From CAXMRP01 sp965216515 (GTDB lineage: Bacteria > Pseudomonadota > Alphaproteobacteria > Rhizobiales > Afifellaceae): a stretch of 64,000 nt of DNA. The notes below the pieces were generated by a model. The model searched no databases. It was not told the DNA's origin and worked only from the letters and a program-made list of their open reading frames with translations. The stretch lies in assembly GCA_965216515.1 (NCBI GenBank), contig OZ244173.1, positions 1,550,001-1,614,000 on the forward strand, given 5' to 3'. Numbering within the stretch: position 1 is the first letter of the stretch; each line of letters starts with the position of its first letter. A program made the translations under genes and the position numbers. Positions 23,864 through 32,645 of this stretch are shown piece by piece.

Positions 23864-25269
23864 TGGGCCGGTTTGTGAACAGTCTGCGCGGGCAGTTGGT
23901 GTTGCTGGTCATCGTCGCGCTGGTCATTGCCCAGGCGGTCAGCCTGTGGCTGTTTGTCGGTGAGCGCGGGCTGGCTGTCCGGGCCGCGCTCGGCCTGGAG
24001 ACAGCGGACCGGGCGGCAAATGTCACCCGGCTGCTGGAACAGGCTCCCGAATCCCTGCAATCGTCCATCCTGCGCGCCGCGGACTCGCCATTGGTGCGTT
24101 TCTCGCTGGATCCGGCGCCGGTCATAGATCACCGGGACCACGCCGGCGGCGGCGCCGCGGAAGCGCGTGTCCGGGCATTGCTGGGAGACGACGATTCGCG
24201 TGAAATCAGGGTGGAGGTTCACCGGATACGAGACGAGATACCGCCCATGCCCGGCATGCCGCCGGACATGGTTCGCATGCATCGCCAGATGATGGGTGCC
24301 GGCGTATCCAATACTGAGATGAGGCTGTCCATCGCCCTTATCGGTGGCCAATGGCTCAACGTGGAGACACGATTTCATCAGCCTGCGCTTCAGTGGCCGT
24401 GGGTCTCGATCATCAGCTTTGGCCTGACCGCGGCGCTGATTCTCGTCGCATTGTTCTGGTTCGTTCTCACACGCCTCGCGGGACCGCTGTACAGGCTTTC
24501 GCAGGCGGCGAACCGGCTCGGCCGCGGCGAAGGCGTTGAGGAACTCGATCTGACCGGACCGTCCGAGGTACGTGATCTGACCAGGGCATTCAATCACATG
24601 CAGGCGCGCCTGACGCGTTTCATTTCCGACCGTACGCGCCTCCTCGCCGCGCTGGGCCACGACCTGAGGTCGCCGTTGACGGCGATGCGGGTCAGGGCCG
24701 AATTGGTCGAGGACGACGAAACGCGTGATCGCCTGATCGGCTCGATCGGGGAAATGCAGACGATGGTGGATTCGACACTGGCGTTTGCACGGGGATTGGC
24801 CGAATCCGATACCTCCGAGACGGTCGACCTGAATGCGTTTTTGACCACTCTGATAGAAGATATCAGCGCGACCGGCGACACGATCGTGCTCGACGGGGCA
24901 CCCGGCATACATGTGACGCTGCGGCCCAATGCGATGCGCCGGGCAATGCGCAATGTGATCGAGAATGCGGTACGCTACGGTGGCGAGGCGCACATATCGG
25001 TTGGTCGGACCGATGTTGCCGCAACAATCTCCGTTGCCGACAAGGGGCCCGGCATTCCCGAAGAGGATTTCGATCGGGTTTTCGAACCCTTTCTCAGACT
25101 TGAAGCCTCCCGGTCGCGCGAGACCGGCGGTTCGGGGCTGGGCCTGTCTATCGCCAGGACGATCATCCATGCCCATGGTGGCGCGATCACGCTGGAGAAC
25201 CGGCCGGAAGGCGGCCTTCTTGTCACAATCACGATACCGCTCGACAGCGGCCAGTTCGAGCCGTCGTGA
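23863..25269 (+). CDS. Sensor histidine kinase with Met-rich periplasmic loop
   Basis: 468 residues. There are two membrane helices (about 10-33 and 180-203) around a periplasmic domain, then HAMP, a dimerisation domain with the phospho-accepting His267 (ALGHDLRSPLTAMR), and an ATPase with N box (NVIENAVRYGG), G1 (DKGPGIPEED) and G2 (GSGLGLSIA). The periplasmic domain carries a Met-rich stretch at residues 128-144 (PPMPGMPPDMVRMHRQMM), unusual for this family and consistent with direct Cu(I) or Ag(I) sensing. That is inference. Confidence 0.92.
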   Translation: MGRFVNSLRGQLVLLVIVALVIAQAVSLWLFVGERGLAVRAALGLETADRAANVTRLLEQAPESLQSSILRAADSPLVRFSLDPAPVIDHRDHAGGGAAEARVRALLGDDDSREIRVEVHRIRDEIPPMPGMPPDMVRMHRQMMGAGVSNTEMRLSIALIGGQWLNVETRFHQPALQWPWVSIISFGLTAALILVALFWFVLTRLAGPLYRLSQAANRLGRGEGVEELDLTGPSEVRDLTRAFNHMQARLTRFISDRTRLLAALGHDLRSPLTAMRVRAELVEDDETRDRLIGSIGEMQTMVDSTLAFARGLAESDTSETVDLNAFLTTLIEDISATGDTIVLDGAPGIHVTLRPNAMRRAMRNVIENAVRYGGEAHISVGRTDVAATISVADKGPGIPEEDFDRVFEPFLRLEASRSRETGGSGLGLSIARTIIHAHGGAITLENRPEGGLLVTITIPLDSGQFEPS

Positions 25270-25388
25270 AAAGACGTTGCGACGGATCGTGCCGATGCCG
25301 GCGGCTCGGCAACCGGGCTGTTATGTTCGCCCTTTGAAGAAATCACCGTCGCGAAAGCCTTGTGGAGATGGCGGCCCGAGGGCGGAGC

Positions 25389-25606
25389 TTGACCCTCCGG
25401 TAACTGGAACAAGTAGACCGGTCATGAAAGGACCCCTCCATGATCTCACACATCCTTGAATGACACCCTGACCCGCAGCGGTCGCCCTTGCGATCGTCCC
25501 CATTCCCGTCCGCCTGGATCTTCCGCAACCGGCAACAGAGTATCTTGCCGCGGGCATTCTCGCATTGATCGGCGGTATCAAATTGGGTTTGCAGTCTCTG
25601 CCATAG
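25389..25606 (+). pseudogene. MerR-type promoter followed by a decayed small membrane-protein gene
   Basis: TTGACC at 25389-25394 and TAGACC at 25414-25419 are separated by 19 bp containing the dyad TCCGGTAACTGGA, the layout of a MerR-family promoter. Downstream there is an ATG at 25460 with a stop after three codons. In the same frame from 25472 the sequence then reads PAAVALAIVPIPVRLDLPQP and a hydrophobic TEYLAAGILALIGGIKLGLQ up to the TAG at 25604. It looks like the end of a small membrane protein with a broken start. The rest of 25270-25764 shows nothing else. Confidence 0.4.
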
Positions 25607-25764
25607 GGCGCGGGCAACCGCCAAATGGTGAGCGCGATCAAGTCTGCTTCTCAGGCGTTTCTTCATCTTGAAGCAGGAAGTCGGATCGGGGCACCGCCGC
25701 GAACATTGAGATTGCAGGAACGACGGGCAATCCGAACAAGGCGGCAATTGACGTTGACACGCGC

Positions 25765-26217
25765 TCACGACGAACGCGCCAACCCGGATTTGACCCGTCG
25801 CAACGGGATCGATGACTCGATAGAGGCAACGGCCGGGACCTTTGTCAGACGACCAGTCAGAAACGCCTCGAACTCGCTGATATCCCGCACCGCCACCCGC
25901 AACAGGTAGTCGCGGTTGCCCGTCATGAGCCAGCAATCGACAACCTCCGGATACTTGCTGATCGCCGCCTCGAACTCGGTCATCGCATCATCCACCTGCC
26001 GGGCCAGCTTGACAGAAACAAAGACCGAAAACGGGAATCCAGCCCGGCTCTCATCGATGAGGGTGCGATAGCCGGCGATGATACCGGCCTTCTCCAGAAG
26101 TCGAATGCGACGGGCGCAGGGCGAAGGGCTGAGCCCGACCCGCTCACTCAGGTTATGGACGGTGATCCGTGCATTGTCCTGCAACGCGCGGAGAATTGCC
26201 GTGTCAATGTGATCCAC
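25765..26217 (-). CDS. Lrp/AsnC-family transcriptional regulator
   Basis: 150 residues: an N-terminal winged helix (ILRALQDNARITVHNLSERV, PCARRIRLLEKAGIIAGY) and a C-terminal ligand-binding RAM domain (FVSVKLARQVDDAM, VVDCWLMTGNRDYLL). It is divergent from the E1-like gene with a 138-bp shared control region. In Pseudomonas putida an Lrp-type regulator (MdeR) controls an E1 homologue (MdeB), and the same pairing is seen here. It therefore probably controls the neighbour and senses an amino acid, perhaps methionine or a related compound. Confidence 0.92.
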   Translation of the reverse strand: MDHIDTAILRALQDNARITVHNLSERVGLSPSPCARRIRLLEKAGIIAGYRTLIDESRAGFPFSVFVSVKLARQVDDAMTEFEAAISKYPEVVDCWLMTGNRDYLLRVAVRDISEFEAFLTGRLTKVPAVASIESSIPLRRVKSGLARSS

Positions 26218-26355
26218 TGGTTGATTCCATCAATAATCATTAAAATTTTAGCATTTCATGCCATGCTATTGCGCCAGTCGGAGCAAATTCGCAAGGTTTC
26301 AGCGGCGAATTCGCGCTATATCGCTATATGTCATCCCTCATATGGCCAGGCGATC

Positions 26356-28752
26356 ATGAGCGCATTCGATATTGAAGGCTTAACGGAACTGGAGCGGCGG
26401 GTCCTGTGGCTTGCCAACTGGACCATCCATCACGCCAACAATGTCCGCGAGGCCGATGAGATCAAGGTGGGCGGCCACCAGGCCTCGTCCGCGTCCCTGG
26501 CCACCATCATGACGGCACTTTACTTCGCCCTGTTGAAGCCGCAGGACAGGGTTGCCGTCAAACCCCACGCATCGCCGGTCTTTCATGCCATCCAATATCT
26601 GGCCGGCCGTCAGCCGCTCGGGAAGCTGCAAAATTTCCGAGGATTCAGAGGTGCCCAGAGCTACCCGTCGCGGACCAAGGACACCGACGATGTCGATTTC
26701 TCCACCGGTTCCGTCGGGCTCGGCGTTGCCCAGACGCTCTTCTCATCTCTGGTGCAGGATTATGTCACGGCGCGCGGCTGGATGGGCGATCGCCCGCAAG
26801 GGCGGATGGTGGCCCTCATCGGCGACGCCGAGATGGACGAGGGCAATATCTACGAGGCGCTGGTGGAGGGTTGGAAACAGGGCCTCAGAAACTGCTGGTG
26901 GATTGTCGACTATAACCGTCAGTCCCTTGATGCGGTGGTCCGCGAAGGCTTGTGGCAGAAGTTCGAGCAGATCTTCGGCGATTTTGGCTGGGATGTCGTC
27001 ATTCTCAAACACGGGCGGCTGCAGGAAACCGCCTTTGCCGAGCCCGGCGGCGAAACACTGAAGGCGTGGATCGACGCCTGCCCCAACCAGCTCTATTCGG
27101 CCCTGACGTTCCAGGGCGGGGCAGCATGGCGGCAGCGCCTGATGGACGAGATCGGCGACCAGGGTGACGTGACCGAGCTCCTGGATCGGCGGAACGACGA
27201 GGAGCTGGCACGGCTCATGGGCAACCTCGGCGGCCACGACATCGACGTTCTGCTGGAAGGCTTCACCAATGCGGAGGCAAGCGACCGGCCGACTTTGTTC
27301 GTGTGCTACACGGTCAAGGGCCAGGGTCTGCCGCTGGCTGGCCACAAGGACAACCACGCAGGCCTGCTGACGCCCGCCCAGATGAATCGCTTCCGCGATG
27401 CGTCAGGCGTCCGTCCCGGTCACGAATGGGACCCCTGGGAGGGCGCCACGCTCCCGGCCGATCGGCTCAAACGGCTGGTCGGCAGAGCCCCCTTTTTCCA
27501 GGAAGGCGAGCGCCGTTTGGTCGGCCAGCGCGTGGGCGTGCCCGACAGCCTGGAGTTCCCCGACCCGAAGGGCAAGCCCGTCTCTACGCAAACAGGTTTC
27601 GGGCAGATCCTCAACGAAGTAGCACGGCAGGAGTCTGACTTTGCCCGCCGGGTCGTCACCACCGCTCCCGATGTCGCGGTGTCGACCAATCTCGGCGCCT
27701 GGGTCAACCGGGTCGGGCTGTTCGCCCGCGAAAGCCTGGCGGACACGTTCAAGGCCGAACACATTCCCTCCACATATAACTGGTCGTTCGCCCCGGAAGG
27801 CCAGCACATAGAGCTGGGGATCGCCGAGGCCAACCTCTTCCTGCTCCTATCGGCACTCGGGCTGTCGCATGCGATCAACGGCGAGCGGCTTCTGCCGGTC
27901 GGCACTGTGTACGACCCATTCATCTATCGCGGCGCCGACCAACTCAACTATGCCTGTTATCAAGACGCCCGGTTCATGCTGGTCGCAACGCCGTCGGGGA
28001 TCACCCTCGCGCCCGAGGGCGGCGCCCATCAGTCAATTGGCACCCCGCTCGTCGGGATCGCGCAGGATGGTCTGGCGGCCTTCGAGCCTGCCTTTGTCGA
28101 TGAACTCGCCGTCATCCTGCGTTTCGGCTTCGACTACATGCAGCGCGACGGCGACGGCGACCCCGATGAGCGCACCTGGCTGCGCGACGAGACCGGCGGC
28201 TCCGTCTATCTGCGCCTATCGACACGCCCGCTGCAGCAGCCATCCAGAACGATGGACGAAACACTCAAGCGCGGCATCATTGACGGCGCCTACTGGATGC
28301 GCGAGCCCGGTCCCGGCGCTGAAGTCGTGGTCGCTTTCACCGGGGCGATCGCGCCTGAGGCGATTCAGGCCGTCGGCCTGATGGCGGAAGACCGACGCGA
28401 TGTGGGCCTGCTCAACGTGACTTCTGCCGATCGCCTGCAAGCGGGTTGGATGTCGGCGCAGCGCGCACAGGAGCGCGGTCATCTCTCGGCACAAAGCCAT
28501 ATCGAACAATTGACGTCAGCGGTGCCGGATCACTGCGCCATCATTACCGTCACCGATGGCCATCCGGCGACACTGGGTTGGCTGGGTTCGGTCTACGGAC
28601 ACCGAACGCGCGCCCTCGGCGTGGAGCATTTCGGTCAGACCGGGACGATTGCGGACCTCTATCATCACTACGGAATCGACACGCAGGCGATCCTGCGGGC
28701 CGCCGAAGCCCTCGCACCCCGCCGCCGCATCCGTTTTGTCGGCGCGGTATGA
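26356..28752 (+). CDS. Pyruvate-dehydrogenase-E1-like (MdeB-like) thiamine-diphosphate enzyme
   Basis: 798 residues from the ATG at 26356; longer forms have no better start. It is a single-chain E1 of the AceE type. It has HQASSASLATIMTALYFALL at the N-terminus, the ThDP-binding motif beginning GDAEMDEGNIYEALVEGWKQ and closing at DYNRQSLD, the SVGLGVAQTLF segment, and the pyrimidine-domain region GIAEANLFLLLSALGLS. The substrate is a 2-oxo acid, pyruvate or 2-oxobutyrate by analogy with MdeB. No E2 or E3 genes and no methionine gamma-lyase gene are nearby, so the acceptor is unclear. An Lrp gene is divergent. Confidence 0.85.
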   Translation: MSAFDIEGLTELERRVLWLANWTIHHANNVREADEIKVGGHQASSASLATIMTALYFALLKPQDRVAVKPHASPVFHAIQYLAGRQPLGKLQNFRGFRGAQSYPSRTKDTDDVDFSTGSVGLGVAQTLFSSLVQDYVTARGWMGDRPQGRMVALIGDAEMDEGNIYEALVEGWKQGLRNCWWIVDYNRQSLDAVVREGLWQKFEQIFGDFGWDVVILKHGRLQETAFAEPGGETLKAWIDACPNQLYSALTFQGGAAWRQRLMDEIGDQGDVTELLDRRNDEELARLMGNLGGHDIDVLLEGFTNAEASDRPTLFVCYTVKGQGLPLAGHKDNHAGLLTPAQMNRFRDASGVRPGHEWDPWEGATLPADRLKRLVGRAPFFQEGERRLVGQRVGVPDSLEFPDPKGKPVSTQTGFGQILNEVARQESDFARRVVTTAPDVAVSTNLGAWVNRVGLFARESLADTFKAEHIPSTYNWSFAPEGQHIELGIAEANLFLLLSALGLSHAINGERLLPVGTVYDPFIYRGADQLNYACYQDARFMLVATPSGITLAPEGGAHQSIGTPLVGIAQDGLAAFEPAFVDELAVILRFGFDYMQRDGDGDPDERTWLRDETGGSVYLRLSTRPLQQPSRTMDETLKRGIIDGAYWMREPGPGAEVVVAFTGAIAPEAIQAVGLMAEDRRDVGLLNVTSADRLQAGWMSAQRAQERGHLSAQSHIEQLTSAVPDHCAIITVTDGHPATLGWLGSVYGHRTRALGVEHFGQTGTIADLYHHYGIDTQAILRAAEALAPRRRIRFVGAV

Positions 28753-29048
28753 TCCGCCGCGGCACCATGGACCTGCCAAAACACCGCCGTGATCGACGAT
28801 GGCGAATATCCGGGGAAGCGCCCTTTCCGATATCTCCCTTGTCATCATCACGGGATTGGCCGGTCATCCCGCCTTTGGCATCATTGATCTCGTCGCTCTG
28901 CCAAGCAGTCCGGCCGGGACGGATCACAAGGCGATCCGCCAGGAGGTGAAAAAAAGCGGTGCGCCCGACCCGAAGGCCACATCGAAACCTGGGAGGCCGC
29001 CGGCTCCGCAGCCCGCCGCCGGCACAGAAACCTGAAACCGCCGGCCCG

Positions 29049-29843
29049 TCACGCCCCGGCCGACCGGGCCGCAAGGGCCTGGCCCATCGCCGCGGCGGCT
29101 TTCTTTAGCTCAGGCACAATGCTCTCCGGCACTTTTTCGGGCGATACCGCCTGTTTGAGATAGATCACGTTGACCGAGGCAAAAACCGTCTGGCCGCTCA
29201 TGATCGGAACACCCACGCTGTCGATCTGCCGATTGTATTCCTGCGCCGAATATTGGGGATGCATCGTGGCATAGCCGCGCGCCCTCACCCTCTCCAGCTT
29301 CGCGTCAAGCCGCGCCGGGTCGGCGACAAGAGCGTTCCACGGCCCGTCGTCCGGATCGGCGGCGGCGAGGAACGCAGCGCGCGTCTCCGCCGTGCAGAAG
29401 GCAAGATAAGCGAGACCCAGGCTGGTCCCCAGAACCGGCGCCCGGAAACCGGGTGCGCGATTGAAAGACAAGGGACCGGCAAGCCGTGAGCTTTCGACCA
29501 CCAACATCTCGTGTTGATCGAATAGCGCCACATCGGATGGCCAGCCGATCCTTTGGCGGAAATCCTGTAGCACCGGGGCGATGATGTTGACGATCGACTT
29601 GTGACGATCGAATGACGCGCTGAGTGTTAGTGTCTTCCCGGTCACCGCATATGTGGAATCATCCGTGCTGCGCACCACATAGCCGGCCGCGATCAGCGTC
29701 TCCAGCATGCGCACGACCGTCGCCTTGTCGATCCCGGTCCGATGATGGATATCCCCGACCGTCCCGTGGCCGTAAAGGCGGTTGACAGTCGCAAGAACCT
29801 CCAGCACACGCAGCGCGGCAGTCACCGGTTTGTAGGATGCCAT
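29049..29843 (-). CDS. IclR-family transcriptional regulator
   Basis: 264 residues: an N-terminal winged helix (ALRVLEVLATVNRLYGHGTV, IDKATVVRMLETLIAAGYV) and a C-terminal effector domain (VESSRLAGPLSFNRAPGFRA, ARGYATMHPQYSAQEYNRQI). It lies 12 bp downstream of the CoA-transferase gene on the same strand and probably regulates that operon. A suitable dyad (TTTCATTCCATGAAA) lies upstream of the CoA-transferase. Confidence 0.92.
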   Translation of the reverse strand: MASYKPVTAALRVLEVLATVNRLYGHGTVGDIHHRTGIDKATVVRMLETLIAAGYVVRSTDDSTYAVTGKTLTLSASFDRHKSIVNIIAPVLQDFRQRIGWPSDVALFDQHEMLVVESSRLAGPLSFNRAPGFRAPVLGTSLGLAYLAFCTAETRAAFLAAADPDDGPWNALVADPARLDAKLERVRARGYATMHPQYSAQEYNRQIDSVGVPIMSGQTVFASVNVIYLKQAVSPEKVPESIVPELKKAAAAMGQALAARSAGA

Positions 29844-29855
29844 AGCCGCCTTCCG

Positions 29856-31112
29856 CTACTTTGGTCCCGCATCTCCGATCACGCGGCGTTGCCGCAGCGC
29901 TTCAACCTCCAATTCTGACAGCCCTGCCCAGGAACTCAGAACCTCTCCGGTGTGCGCGCCCAGGCGCGGCGGTGCCATCCGGTAGGATGCCGGCGTTTCC
30001 GACAGGACGGGCGGAAACGTGGTACTCCGCATTCGGGTGCCGTCACCACGCTGTTGGTTCACCTGCAAGCCGCGGGCCACGACCTGCGGGTCTGCGAACA
30101 CTTCGGGAATTTGGTTGATCGGGCCGCAGGGGACGCCCGCCTTCTCCAGCCGGCCGAGCGCCTCGTCCCGCGAACACCGGGCCAGGCACTCGCACAGTAT
30201 CGCTTCGAGACTGTCGCGGTTGCGCACCCGCGCCGCATTTGTCGCATAGCGCCGGTCATCGGCGAGATCGTCCAATCCAAAGGACGCGCAAAGCCGCGCG
30301 AACTGCCGGTCATTTCCGCAACTTACAATCACGTGCCCGTCGCTGGTCGCGAAAACCCGATAGGGCACCACGTTGGGATGGCTGTTGCCCAGTCGTCCCG
30401 GCACCATTCCCCCGTTTAGCCAGTTGGACGCCTGGTTTGCCAGCATCGCCACCTGGCTGTCCAAGAGCGAGCAGTCGATATGCTGACCGCGTCCCGTCTT
30501 TTCACGATGCCGCAGTGCCGCAATGATCGCCGTCGCCGCGTACATCCCGGTAAACAGGTCGCACACCGCCACGCCGACTTTCAGCGGCTCGGCCCCGGGT
30601 GTGCCGTCCTGCTGCCCGGTGATACTCATGAGCCCGCCCATTCCCTGGATCAGAAAGTCGTAGCCCGGCCTGTGCGCATAGGGCCCGGTCTGTCCGAAAC
30701 CGGTGATGGAACAGTAGACCAGTCGGGGATTGATTGCCGAGAGGCTGGCGTACTCCAGCCCGTATTTCTTCAGGCCACCCGGTTTGAAGTTCTCGACCAG
30801 GACGTCAGCGGTCCCGGCGAGTCGCCGAATGCAGGACGCGCCTTCCTCCGTGGCGAAGTTCACCGTCGCCGACCGTTTGTTCCGGTTGCAGCAGGCAAAA
30901 TAGGCTGCGTCGCTCGGCGCGCCGTCCGGCGTGGGAACAAATGGCGGCCCCCAGGAGCGCGTGTCATCGCCACCGTCGGGGTTCTCGATTTTGACCACGT
31001 CGGCGCCGAGATCGCCGAGGATTTGCGTCGCCCACGGTCCGGCGAGAACCCGGCTGAGATCAAGAACCCGGATCCCGTCCAGGGCGGCATCAGGGGACAA
31101 GTCCGTTGTCAT
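29856..31112 (-). CDS. CaiB/BaiF-family (class III) CoA-transferase
   Basis: A 418-residue enzyme that moves CoA between carboxylic acids. Typical segments are GIRVLDLSRVLAGPWATQIL, DVVKIENPDGGDDTRSWGPP, RNKRSATVNF, DVLVENFKPGGLKKYGLEY with the catalytic-region Asp, and LVYCSITGFGQTGPYAHRPG. It shares a transcript with the IclR gene. The substrate cannot be read from the sequence, and no partner catabolic gene is adjacent. Confidence 0.93.
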   Translation of the reverse strand: MTTDLSPDAALDGIRVLDLSRVLAGPWATQILGDLGADVVKIENPDGGDDTRSWGPPFVPTPDGAPSDAAYFACCNRNKRSATVNFATEEGASCIRRLAGTADVLVENFKPGGLKKYGLEYASLSAINPRLVYCSITGFGQTGPYAHRPGYDFLIQGMGGLMSITGQQDGTPGAEPLKVGVAVCDLFTGMYAATAIIAALRHREKTGRGQHIDCSLLDSQVAMLANQASNWLNGGMVPGRLGNSHPNVVPYRVFATSDGHVIVSCGNDRQFARLCASFGLDDLADDRRYATNAARVRNRDSLEAILCECLARCSRDEALGRLEKAGVPCGPINQIPEVFADPQVVARGLQVNQQRGDGTRMRSTTFPPVLSETPASYRMAPPRLGAHTGEVLSSWAGLSELEVEALRQRRVIGDAGPK

Positions 31113-31122
31113 GTCAATTTCG

Positions 31123-31137
31123 TTTCATTCCATGAAA
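31123..31137. promoter_or_regulatory. Candidate IclR operator upstream of the CoA-transferase
   Basis: A 15-bp dyad TTTCATTCCATGAAA (perfect 6-bp arms, TTTCAT and ATGAAA, 3-base centre), with another TTTCAT a few bases on (31143). It lies 11 bp upstream of the CoA-transferase start. IclR proteins usually bind short dyads of this kind. The remainder of 31138-31419 holds no gene. Confidence 0.55.
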
Positions 31138-31419
31138 TACTATTTCATTTATAACCTAGCGGAATGTTGGATTTTTGCAAAGCCGTTGGATAGGGCCCCG
31201 CGCCGCGCCGGACGAGCCACCAGGGAGGCTATTCAAGTTGGATTTTTTACTGTCCCCCGAGCAGGCCGCCCATCCAGACACGGCGCGCAAATTCACCCGT
31301 GCCGAATGGCCCGCCCGCCCCGGCTATTTGCACGATCGGCAGACCCGCGTTGTCCACCGCAAACGGAGGCTATAGTCTTTGGCCCGTTCGACAGTCAGGC
31401 CGAAGACCGTTCCCGAGAC

Positions 31420-32055
31420 ATGAATCCCGATAAAATCGTCGACATATCGGGCCTTGCGCGGATCCTCCGGGAGCTGGATTTCTCCAATCGCAGCACAACG
31501 GCGATTGCCGGCCCGCCCGGTTCCGGGAAGTCCACCTGTGCGGAAAAACTGGCGCAGATGCTGAACGCAGAAACTCCGGACTGCGCGATGGTGATGCCGA
31601 TGGACGGCTATCATTATGATGATCTGGTTCTCAGGCCCCGGGGCTGGCTTTCGCGCAAAGGTGCACCGCACACCTTTGACGTGGCGGGGTTCAAAACGAT
31701 GCTGGAACGGCTGACAGCAAATGACGAACCGGAAATCGCGGTACCGGTTTTCGACCGCGAACTGGAGATCGCGCGCAACAGCGCCCGCATAATCCCCTCT
31801 TCGATCACACACGTGATCGTGGAAGGGAACTATCTCCTCCTGGATTCCCGCCCTTGGACGGGTCTCGCACGGTATTTCGATACGACCGTTTACCTGGATG
31901 TGCCCATCGGCATTTTGAGGGCACGGCTAGAGAAACGGTGGGAAGATCTGCCGCCCGGATCCCGCATTCAAAAACTTGAGGAAAACGATATCCCGAATGC
32001 GAAACTGGTGATGGAAAACCGCCGTCGGAGCGATTACGTCGTCCGCAACTTCTAG
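31420..32055 (+). CDS. P-loop nucleoside/uridine-kinase-like protein
   Basis: 211 residues from the ATG at 31420; the long upstream extension of the frame is antisense to the CoA-transferase and is rejected. Motifs: Walker A (AIAGPPGSGKSTCAEKL), a DGYHYDD substrate segment, LSRKGAPHTFDVAGF, VPVFDRELEIA, and HVIVEGNYLLLDSRPW, all as in the phosphoribulokinase/uridine kinase and fructose-transport-kinase group. The substrate is a sugar, nucleoside or pantothenate-like compound and remains open. It stands alone on the plus strand. Confidence 0.88.
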   Translation: MNPDKIVDISGLARILRELDFSNRSTTAIAGPPGSGKSTCAEKLAQMLNAETPDCAMVMPMDGYHYDDLVLRPRGWLSRKGAPHTFDVAGFKTMLERLTANDEPEIAVPVFDRELEIARNSARIIPSSITHVIVEGNYLLLDSRPWTGLARYFDTTVYLDVPIGILRARLEKRWEDLPPGSRIQKLEENDIPNAKLVMENRRRSDYVVRNF

Positions 32056-32312
32056 TCTTCGGCATCTCGTCATCGCAGGGGAAGACGGGCCGCGCCGCGC
32101 TGGCTCCCTTGATCCCCTTTTCCCAGACCGGCGCGCCCACAGCCAGGAAAGCGATCTCGATGGGCCGTCCGATATTGCTCGGGTCGATCGTACAGGTGCG
32201 CTCGGCGCAGACGTCCGGCGCCTCCTTGACCTCGACCATATTGTAAACCGGCAAGCGGGCTCCCTTCTGCGGCCATCGGTGAAATTGCCTGGACCCCGCG
32301 CGTCTGGAGCTG

Positions 32313-32636
32313 ACCGCGCGCCGCCGATGACAGCCCACTGAGCACAATCACACCCGCAACGATCAATCCAATCCCCAAATAGGCGAAACGATCGGGCGTC
32401 TGCCCGAAAACGACCACACCGATCAGCGTTACACCGGCAATGCCACCACCCGCCCGGACCGAATAGGCGATCCCGAGGTGCATGGTGCGAACGACAAGCC
32501 ACGGTACATGGAACCCGCGTGCGAAGCAGATCAACATAAGGCCGGCGAGGCCGGGTTTGGTGAACCCGTCCGACTGCTTCAGCGACGTGGCGGTGAGAAA
32601 CTCGATCGCGATGCCGGCGACAACAGGAGCCGGCGC
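32313..32636 (-). pseudogene. SMR-type (EmrE-like) multidrug transporter, degenerate
   Basis: One minus-strand frame reads EFLTATSLKQSDGFTKPGLA, LMLICFARGFHVPWLVVRTM, HLGIAYSVRAGGGIAGVTLI and GVVVFGQTPDRFAYLGIGLI, then AGVIVLSGLSS. This is clearly an SMR protein, including the signature around the essential Glu. The proper start codon is missing, the usual AVWAG has become SVRAG (Trp to Arg), and the second helix contains Arg and Pro. The frame then runs on into unrelated sequence. It is therefore probably inactive. The gene is immediately downstream of the FAD oxidoreductase. Confidence 0.7.
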
Positions 32637-32645
32637 ATCGGGGCG

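Noticed and set aside
31123..31137. Terminator reading of the TTTCATTCCATGAAA dyad
   Set aside because: The arms are AT-rich, the stem is short and it lies upstream of a start codon, so an operator is more likely.
30931..31419. N-terminal extension of the kinase at 31420
   Set aside because: The extension is antisense to the CoA-transferase start, while the ATG at 31420 gives the normal length for the P-loop kinase family.
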